Part shown: one piece after another, positions 56,398 to 64,000 of the stretch
Layout: each line of letters opens with the position of its first letter
How positions within the stretch are numbered: position 1 is the first letter of the stretch
Assembly: GCA_949126835.1 (NCBI GenBank)
Contig: OX421502.1
Span: forward strand, 31,725,227-31,789,226
Direction of reading: 5' to 3'
Origin: Anisus vortex
Taxonomy: Eukaryota > Mollusca > Gastropoda > Planorbidae
DNA length: 64,000 nucleotides
Notes under the pieces: model-generated
Seen by the model: only the letters and a program-made list of their open reading frames with translations
The model's database searches: none
What the model was told of the DNA's origin: nothing
Made by a program: the position numbers and the translations under genes

Positions 56398-57255
56398 AAA
56401 TGTTTATATTGTGTAAAAGTTTATATTGTGTCACATTTTATAGGCTATTTTGTCACAGTGTATATTTGGTCACAGTTTATATTGTGTGAAAGTTTATATT
56501 GTGTAAAAGTTTATATTCTGTACAAGTTTATATTGTGTAAAAGTTAATATTGCATAAAAGATTCTATTGTGTAAACGTTTCAATTGTGTAAAAGTTTATA
56601 TTGTGCCACAGTTTATATTGTGTAAAAGTTTATATTGTGTAAACGTTTATATTGTGTAAAAGTTTATATTGTATAAAAGTTTATATATATTGTGTAAAAG
56701 TTTGTATTGCGTAAAAGTTTATATTGTGTCTTCTTCTTCTTCTTTACGTGCCAGGTCTGGAACAGACATCGGCGGTCATGACTCTCCATTCTTTCCTGTT
56801 GTTAGCTTTTTGCAGAAAGTTATTATTACTTATGTTGTTGTTCGTGGCCCATTCGTTCAGGCTTTCTTCATATGTTAGCCTTTGTCTTCCTCTGTCTCTC
56901 TTACCAGATATTTTCCCACACAAAGCCAGTCTTTCTATACCATTTTTTCTATAGATGTGTCCTAGAAATTTCATCTGTCTATTCCTAATGGTGTTAATGA
57001 GTTCTCTTGAGGTACATGCTGTTTTCAACACCTCTGCATTAGATTTCTTTTCAGTCCATGATATTCTCATCATCCTTCTTAGAAACCACATTTCTACTGC
57101 CTCCAATCTTTTCCTTGTTTCATTATCAATAGTCCAACATTCACATCCATATAGAAGAACAGACCAAATATTGTGTAAAAGTTTATATTGTGTAAAGGTT
57201 TGTATTGTGTAAAAGTTTATATTGTGTAAAAGCTTATATATATTGTGTAAAAGTC
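56398..57255. repeat. 17-bp minisatellite split by a LINE
   Basis: The unit is GTTTATATTGTGTAAAA. About 18 units run from 56398 to 56735, and about five more resume at 57169-57255. A LINE fragment lies between them. Confidence 0.9.
56736..57168 (-). mobile_element. 5'-truncated RTE-like LINE 3' end inside minisatellite
   Basis: Minus sense from 57168: VLLYGCECWTIDNETRKRLE, AVEMWFLRRMMRISWTEKKS, IRNRQMKFLGHIYRKNGIER, GKISGKRDRGRQRLTYEESL, then RKEWRVMTADVCSRPGT and a stop, all in one frame for over 130 codons. A short GAA-type microsatellite forms the 3' tail (CTTCTTCTTCTTC on plus at 56730-56743). The intact frame and tail indicate a fairly young insertion. Confidence 0.85.
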
Positions 57256-57318
57256 TTTGGGAAAAAACTCGGTCGTCACGATAAGAGTGTATCTTCTCTT
57301 TTTTTAGGTCTCTCTCTC

Positions 57319-57321
<3 letters not shown>

Positions 57322-57358
<37 letters not shown>
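57322..57358. repeat. (TA)n microsatellite
   Basis: Alternating TA run of about 18 units after a TCTCTC run. Confidence 0.95.
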
Positions 57359-57361
<3 letters not shown>

Positions 57362-57759
57362 GGGTCGACTCTGTTTATCTGTCTAAATGTATGTCAAGCG
57401 TTAAATTCCGGTAACAGTCTCAAAATGCCCTTTTGAGCCAGTAAAAATACTCTTATAGAAAATGATAGTTATCCAGGTAGGTATTTAACCCCCCCCCCCC
57501 CCCCACCTCTCTATCTCTTTGTCTCTATCGCCCTCTTGTATGTAGGAATCGTGTGTATTATCAAATGCAGGAATTTTGTTTAGGCGCCTGGATTGAATAG
57601 TACCAGAACAGACGTCACGTGACTATTCTTGGTAATCGGTGGGGCGTTTTCTGTTATTGCAGCGAATACGTTATTATCTATTTGTCACACTATTCATCTT
57701 CTGTTCTCTGTTACAAACACTCATGCTTTGCCAATGAAATAAAAAACAAAATAGTTCCT
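57359..57759. other. Intergenic
   Basis: A C-homopolymer at about 57490-57505; no other feature. Confidence 0.4.
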
Positions 57760-58395
57760 TAATAAATCATTGCGCAACGATCTTAGTTCCTACAAAGACC
57801 ATAATAAGATGGACCGCTTGCTCTATTTTTAGAGCATAAGAGTTGTTGTTTTCCGTGCGCAGCCAAGAATGATGCTTGTCCATCGGTTTCGATTTTCGAT
57901 GAGGACCATCCTTTGTCAGAGTTATAGTTGCTTGTGGGTCCCGAGATGGCTGATGAGGCCTATTCTTGCCCAAAAGAGTGGCCGCAGTGGGAGAACGGAT
58001 GCGTGGCTTGGTGGCCAATGGTAGCGGAGCTGTCTAGGCTGGATTTTCTAAGATGCCGTTTTTCAATTGCGACCCTTCGCCTTTCATCTTCGTGGGCTGC
58101 CGCTCGTAGCGGAATTTGATCCCTAAATCATTGTCTCTGAAGGCATCCATCTGCTAGGCTGAGAACATGAGGCTAAAGAGTGTAGGGGATAAGACACATC
58201 CCTGCTTTCAGCCGTTTGTAGCCTTTTAAGGATTCTGAACAGCTGCCCTGATCTTGGACTTTGGTAAGCACCCTGTTGTTATTTGACCATTTCAATGAAG
58301 GTGTCTGGACATCCAAATTTGGCCATGATTCTCCAGAGTCCCTCGCGGCTGACAAGGTCAAATGCCTTTGTTAAGTTGGCGTCCTAAATGACCCA
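57760..58395 (-). pseudogene. RTE-like LINE reverse-transcriptase core, decayed
   Basis: Minus sense: DANLTKAFDLVSREGLWRIM (RT motif A), then AKFGCPDTFIEMVK near 58300-58390. Next are VQDQGSCSESLKGYK and KQGCVLSPTLFSLMFSA (motif B) at 58150-58260, and DAFRDNDLGIKFRYERQP near 58060-58145, with several frame changes and stops. It corresponds to the part of the RT that precedes the FADD region found in the fragment at 8.5-9.5 kb. Confidence 0.75.
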
Positions 58396-59639
58396 TAAAG
58401 ACTTCCGCTGTATAAGCTGTATTTCGATTTTAATCTTAATTTTCCACTGAGAAAATCACAGTGATTTACTAATCTAGAAGTCTAGAGACAAGGTGCGATC
58501 GTAAATTCCGAAACAGAGTATTTTAAGTTATCAAATAGCAGAAATATTAAAGCAAGCTGTCCATCTTATTATAGTCTTTGGTTCCAAATGTACCTAAGTT
58601 GTTTATATGTGTTTCGTTTTTTTAAATATATTCCTTTTTTGTGACCTGGTTATTTATATACGTCTATCTCGTGACCTACTTACATTTTTTCAATGCCTAC
58701 TCTTGCCTATATAACAGTTAAGATACAAATTTTCAGATACTTTTCCTTACCAATATAGCCTGCACTCCAGGGATGTAGCTAAAACCGTTTGGAGGAGAAA
58801 TATAGCACACTGATAAAGATCCAAACTCTAGTACATCTGACATCTATATTTTGCAGCCCCGGTAATGTTACGTTCGTGGCCCGGTCCGGAGTCGATATCA
58901 GCCATTTTGGAAACGCTGCTCTAAGACATCGGACGAAAAAAAAAATATATAATCAAATACAGCAGCAAACACACAGCAGATCAAAGGTAATTTATACACA
59001 ATAAAACTAATGTTAACGGCCCTATGGATAAATTTCGGTCAGACGGGATACTTTTTTTTTCTTCACCAAAATAGCTTTTAAAGAGATACTGCCCGTGCAT
59101 TATGAAATCATCTGAGATAGAAAAAAAGCAAACCCAGCTCAAAACCACAACAGAGTCCAGTTCCTTTTTTCTTACTCCATCCATCAGTCGAGGGTCCAAT
59201 GATAAATCCTATAATAAAGCGCATCACTTTGTGATAGTCGTGGAGATGAAACGGCGATACATCTTCAGTTTATATGGAGCTCCCTGTGTGTCTCTAATAG
59301 CGGTGACGGATCGGTAAGCTATCGATGCTGTAGACTTGTGAGTGTGTGTGTTGGAATAGTGTGTGGATGCTGGGTGGGTGTGGGGGAGGGAATGGAGAGG
59401 TGGAGTGATGGCGGTGGCGCTTGATCTTTAGAATAGTGGCTCTCAAATATCAACTTTAAGCCCTAACACCCGAGTACAATGATTTGTAAGTACTAGCACA
59501 TGAGTACAGTGTGTCTGACAGTTTGAGCCCCAATGTATTCGTTGCCACAGAAACTGTTAACCACTGCCTTACTCATCCTATGGGGTCTACGCAGCGTGTT
59601 ATTGATACACAAATACATGAATTAATATTATGACAAGTC
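58396..59639. other. Intergenic with transposon scraps
   Basis: A hAT-like right end (GTGGCCCGGTCCGGAG ... GGAAACGCTG) lies at 58878-58920. SINE family A scraps are at about 59019-59055 (CGGCCCTATGGATAAATTTC) and 59535-59590 (CCACAGAAACTGTTAACCAC). No gene. Confidence 0.45.
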
Positions 59640-59905
59640 TCGGCAAATAGTAAAAAAAAAGAATAACAACACTATCTCTCCCTTATGCGAGAACAAATGC
59701 ATATAAGTACTCTTTCTTCCCGGGTGGCATTCGGGCATGGAATGGGTGGCAAGAACAAACCAGGAAAACCAGTAACATAACATTATTAAAAAATGTAAAA
59801 ACATTAATAAAGATGCAAGGCTAGACTCAGACCACGGATGAGCGTAGGATGCAATAATCTTCATTATTGAAAGAGCGTCTGTAATGTATAAGATAAGATT
59901 TTATC
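59640..59905 (-). repeat. Long copy of repeat R1
   Basis: Reverse order of the blocks in 1994-2260: GAACAAATGCATATAAGTAC, GGGTGGCATTCGGGCATGGA, ATGGGTGGCAAGAACAAACC, AGGCTAGACTCAGACCACGG, ATGAGCGTAGGATGCAATAA and GTCTGTAATGTATAAGATAA. It is uninterrupted and serves as the reference for the pre-insertion site of the LINE at 7954. Confidence 0.75.
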
Positions 59906-61975
59906 GGTCAGGCTGGCAAGTGGCAATTGAAACATCGTTCACACGTTTCAGTGACAATATCATTCAATGTAACCATGTGGCCAGCACAATGCCTATATTA
60001 TAGGTTATAGGGATAAATGTTGGGAGTAGTGCTGACAATTCTTAACTTGCGCCCCCAACCCCCCCCCCCCCCACCCCCAATCACACACAGTGCTGAGAAG
60101 CCATTCTAAACTAACGTCTCCAAACTTCCTCCACCCCATCTCCCTTCGTGTATCAAGGGCTAAAGACCAAAAAGAGGGAGACTTCGAAAGGAAGAGAGAG
60201 AGAGAGAGGAGAAAAAAAAAGAAAGGAAAGCGTCGATCGACTGGCCAGCAGGGGGCGCTGCTACATCCCGCCGTATCAGACGAAACCATTGGATGGGTGA
60301 CTATGTGTCACCGTATAACCTCCCCTTTTTTTGTGTTTAGTTTTTCATCCAATGCATCTTTGTTTTGTTTTTGTTTATTTATTTTTTTCTTCTGTATGTT
60401 TTGTTTTAGTATTTTTTTTTACACATGTGTTTGTGTGAAGACCCCAATGTGTAGATTCTATAACATTCTAGACTGTTGTTAGTTCCCTTGTTGGAGCATA
60501 ATTCACCTCTCGATTGTTTGATTGGATCAAAACTTCTTTTCAAAATCAGGTAAATACATTATCAATTTTTATTCTCTATATATGTTAATAGAAGTTATTA
60601 ATACAAGAATAGAGAAATAGCATATGATACTTTATACAAATATGGTTTCATGTCAACTCTATTTTTTTTAAAAAGGGCTTCTTTATATAAAACAACAACA
60701 ACATTTTCTTGTTGCGCGAATTCGGTAGGCTACAATATAATTCACTTATTTTTGAGTAATAGTCATCTACAAGTATCATTCGTTTTTTACTTCTTCACTT
60801 TTATTTTTTTTAACAATGTTTAGACTAGACCTAGATATAAAAAAAAAAGATACTTGATAGACTACACCGTTAGTACCACGGTGTTTATATCGTTAGTGTC
60901 TTTTCTGCTCCAGTTGCCTATTCTTGATAATTATTTTTAAAACTTTAGCTGGACAAAATGTAAGTACTGCTTAATCAGATTTTTTAAATTAATTTTTATT
61001 GGTAACACTATTGCTATATAGTATAAATAAATCCATCTTTTTTTAAAAAAAAGACACCATTTTATCACTGACGTGTTCAATTGCTTTTCAATAACTTCAC
61101 AATTACAAACAGAACTAGTCTAGAGAAATAGAAAACTTCCATAGAAAAAGTTAGGTAAACATATTATGTATAAATATAGAAGTCTTATTATAGTAAACAA
61201 TTGTAGATCAAACTCTTTTACGATGAATTAAACAACTTTAATATACATTGTTCTAGATTATGAATCTTTGGTATTGAGTAGGCCCTATTGATCAAAGTGT
61301 AGTACAAATGTCATAATTAAACTTAAAAAAACGAATTCGTTTTTTCTCTTAGTGTCCGTTTTGTAAAGTTTTCACAAAGTTATAAAACACATGCAAAAAA
61401 AAATAAAAATAATTATAATTTCATAATTCAATGTAAAAATTATATCGACAAAAAGCGTCAGCTCAAATTTTTAAATGTATTTTCTATATTTCGTAGGCCT
61501 ACCAATTATTTGAGATCTGAGTTCTGTTTCCATCAGAAAGCAAATTCTAATCTGTTGATAAGATTGTCTAGATATGGCGAGTCCAATGCCGCCATTGACA
61601 AAATATAATTAACTCGTTACAGAATAAAAAAAACAACAACAAAGAATGAATACAAATGTTATTTCCGTGTACATAATTTAACGAGGACAAGGAAATCCCT
61701 TCGCCCCTCCAATTATCCCCTTCCTTGTACTACCTAATCATGATTTCATCCCCCCCCTCCCTGCGTCCCCTAAAGTAGAAACCTTGCAAATGTTCATTTA
61801 TTTCAACCAATTCAGACAAGATATATTATGTTATTCAGCAAATTTCATGATATTTCACACTATTGAAACATACGTTGACAGGAATTCTATTTTCTCTATT
61901 CTATTTTGAAATGTCACAACCAATAGCACTAATACTCACATAAAGTATACATAAACTTATGTAGGTGTAGGCCTA
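59906..61975. other. Intergenic upstream of the GPCR gene
   Basis: AT-rich with a C-homopolymer near 60058-60072 and a GA-rich patch at 60175-60230. A 130-codon frame at 60090-60482 is low complexity and is not called. Confidence 0.45.
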
Positions 61976-61981
61976 TATCTA

Positions 61982-62018
<37 letters not shown>

Positions 62019-62062
62019 ATTTCTCTCTCTCTCTCTGTCTGTCTGTCTCTCTCTTTCTTTCT
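61976..62062. repeat. (TC)n / (TCTG)n microsatellite
   Basis: CTCTCT runs with CTGTCTGTCTG interruption, about 400 bp upstream of the GPCR start codon. Confidence 0.95.
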
Positions 62063-62446
62063 TTAACACAAGTGGGGGAAAATGTAGCCAAGACGTCATA
62101 AACCATTATTTTATTTTTTTTCCGTCTAGATTTGCCATGGCCAGAGGAAAGCCATCCTTGTACACTATTGACACTGGATTATATTTCCATTCGGATTTTG
62201 GAGTGATAAATTTAGAGTTATGAGCGTTTTTGTTTTTTGGTTTGCAGTAGACTGGAGAATAACTTCATACGTTTGAGAAACTGATTGTCTCGGCGTATTT
62301 CTCCGTTATAAGTACCCTCCGTCTTACGTCTAAGTTTTAATATTAGAAATACTCCAACAGTAAGGGCGTTCGCCGCGCTGAGTGTTTGCTAGAGCCAGAA
62401 GCATCTCTGCTCACCTCCTCTTGCTGGGGTTCAATGTTGCTCTGGG
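62063..62446 (+). other. Probable promoter and 5' UTR of the GPCR gene
   Basis: The sequence becomes more mixed in base composition here. No confident TATA box or initiator can be assigned. The transcription start is unknown. Confidence 0.3.
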
Positions 62447-63298
62447 ATGGATGCGCCAGCAGCCTGGATACGCCAACTTCTCCTACTTCTGCTACTGTAC
62501 GACCATGGTCGTCGTAGCGGCGCCCTCGAGAAACCAGACTTTGATCTCGTTATACCTCGCAACGACAAGGGCTCTGCCACACCTAAGGGTGCCGGAAACG
62601 ACGCTGTATCCGAAAATGGCAGTGATGTATTCCGCTTGCAAGATATACCTAGTACGCCATCTTCATTACCATCATCGGTGATGGTAAATTTGCAGCAAGC
62701 CAGAGTTGCACAGGACGGGTATACATCATTCTTGCGCGCATTTTTACCTGAGACAAGCTTACCCCACTCGCCTCCGCGGGCATTCCAGGTACCTGAAGAA
62801 TCTTTCGTATCTTCGAATGCAGACACCCAGACTACTACAGAAAGTGGGGTGCCTTCTGTTCATGCGCGGGGACAACAACATGCTTTTTCAAATCGATCCG
62901 CCGATGTCATTGAAAATCTAAACACTTCAACACCGGATCAGTTTCTACCGGAAAACCAAACACAACCATCGCATGCATTGCAGGCAAATCTGTTAAATTT
63001 CAACTCTGGGTTCGGCGATAACGTTGACGACTCTACGCCAGGCCTGATCGACGCAATCTTCTACGCCCACGGAGTAAACGCATCGTCTGCAGGCGATAAC
63101 GGTTCTAACGAGGCCAACCTGGCGTCTCACAAGAAGGGAGTCCACACTCTGCACATTGGCGGCCTGTTCGAGCTCTCCTCCAGGGATGGGCCCAATGGAT
63201 ATTCCGAGCTGGACGCGGCCCTGCTGGCCATCGACCACATCAACGGCAAAAAGATTATTCCCGGATATAAACTGAAGCTGCTGTACAACGATTCAAAG
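62447..63298 (+). CDS. GABA-B receptor-like class C GPCR, first coding exon (partial)
   Basis: 284 codons from ATG to a GATTCAAAG|GTAAGT donor in phase 0. Residues 1-about 25 are a signal peptide (WIRQLLLLLLLYDHGRRSGA). Residues about 26-220 are a polar low-complexity region rich in Ser/Asn/Thr/Pro with several N-x-S/T sites. From about 227 the Venus-flytrap ligand-binding domain begins: VHTLHIGGLFELSS, YSELDAALLAIDHINGKK, then IIPGYKLKLLYNDSK. These align with the opening of GABA-B receptor ectodomains (xYIGALF...; ...ELKLxxxDSK in subunit 1). The family role is Gi/o-coupled reception of GABA at the plasma membrane. The rest of the ectodomain and the seven-helix core lie beyond the window, so subunit type and ligand are undecided. 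Confidence 0.8.
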
Positions 63299-63756
63299 GT
63301 AAGTCCCACTTGAATGTTAATCGAGATATGATATTGGATGCAATGTAGGTCTTGGTTTGCACATAAACATTACTTAATAAAATACTTTACTGCTTGTCAA
63401 CTCGGACATTCCAAGTAGGAATAATTGAAAGTTATTTTCCGAAAATTATTTCGGTTTTCCGAAAATGTATATTTTAAAAGTTTTATATTTCATTGATGCT
63501 TCATTCGCAAAAAAAATATTTTTTCCTTTTTCTCTTCTGAAGATGTGATATAATTTTAAACAAAAAGTTAGATATTATATTATTATGTACCGTCATATAA
63601 AAAAAGAAATTATTTCGGGTTAGATTCACCAAGTTGGAAACATCCGAGTTGACGACTTGCCTGACGACTTGGTGAATTTAAAAATCTAAACCAACAAAAG
63701 ACTGAAGAGCTCCAAAATTGCTATCGCCTTTGATGTAATTAATTAGCTTTGACGAG

Positions 63757-63796
<40 letters not shown>

Positions 63797-64000
63797 AGAA
63801 GTGCAGTATTAGGGCATGTTTTGGTTCGGGTTCTGTAGTAGTTCTAGGCTTCGGAACTTTTTATGCTCGCAGCCCAGTGTTCTAGACGCAAACTTCCGCT
63901 GTCTCTTTCATGCGTGTATTAAAAGTATTTAACTATTGTATACCAATGTTCGAATTCTGTCTTTGATTATATTTTTAATTTTGATGTTGTAATTCAGGTT
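63299..64000 (+). other. Start of intron 1 of the GPCR gene
   Basis: GTAAGT donor followed by AT-rich sequence, with a (GA)n run at about 63757-63792. A CAAGTTGGAAACATCCGAGTTGA / CAACTCGGACATTCCAAGT pair (about 63399 and 63630) is a short imperfect inverted repeat. No next exon before the window end. Confidence 0.7.

Noticed and set aside
60090..60482. 130-codon plus-strand frame
   Set aside because: Arg/Lys-rich then Phe-rich low-complexity sequence; no support.
62431..62826. 131-codon antisense frame opposite the GPCR exon
   Set aside because: Shadow of the receptor exon, which has a signal peptide and domain match on plus.

Overview
The window looks like nuclear DNA from a gastropod mollusc, most likely a heterobranch or pulmonate snail. 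It is AT-rich, with long introns, dense tRNA-derived SINEs, many short DNA transposons and 5'-truncated LINEs. The octamer TAGGCCTA recurs through the intergenic parts. The two genes have metazoan exon-intron structure and match animal-only families. The species assignment is inference; no ribosomal or mitochondrial marker is present.

Region 1 (1-25.5 kb) is gene-free and built from repeats. It holds several minisatellites (18-bp units at 2.95-3.70 kb, about 53-bp units at 6.0-6.4 kb, about 29-bp units at 9.8-11.05 kb, 28-bp units at 11.5-12.07 kb). It also holds fragments of non-LTR retrotransposons (7.95-8.35, 8.5-9.5, 12.5-13.4, 13.6-14.4 kb), hAT-type elements with readable 8-bp target duplications (2.35, 5.27, 11.62, 19.62 kb), and an unclassified 1.2-kb inverted-repeat element (22-23.2 kb).

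Region 2 (25.56-about 46 kb, plus strand) is one gene, the FHIP1/FAM160A subunit of the FTS-Hook-FHIP (FHF) dynein-adaptor complex. I could join 16 coding exons in one consistent reading frame to give about 1063 residues, from the start at 25609 to the stop at 43808. One intron is GC-AG. A 56-nt micro-exon has three possible donors spaced 4 nt apart, and only the last keeps the frame. Introns carry SINEs, LINE tails and short tandem repeats.

Region 3 (46-62 kb) is again intergenic. It has an orphan exon-like ORF at 47.5 kb and a decayed copy of a widespread uncharacterised protein family (48.3-49.2 kb, minus). A LINE reverse-transcriptase ORF is interrupted by a hAT MITE (50.7-51.65 kb). There is also a chimeric 1.34-kb hAT element, a LINE inserted into a 17-bp minisatellite, and further reverse-transcriptase debris.

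Region 4 (62.4-64 kb, plus strand) is the first coding exon of a class C GPCR of the GABA-B receptor type. It has a signal peptide, a long low-complexity linker and the start of the Venus-flytrap domain. The gene continues beyond the window.

The two genes are not functionally linked. The most informative content apart from them is the layering of mobile elements: several insertions can be ordered in time from nested structure and exact target duplications, and most of the duplications fit the nnnTAnnn pattern of Buster-type hATs.
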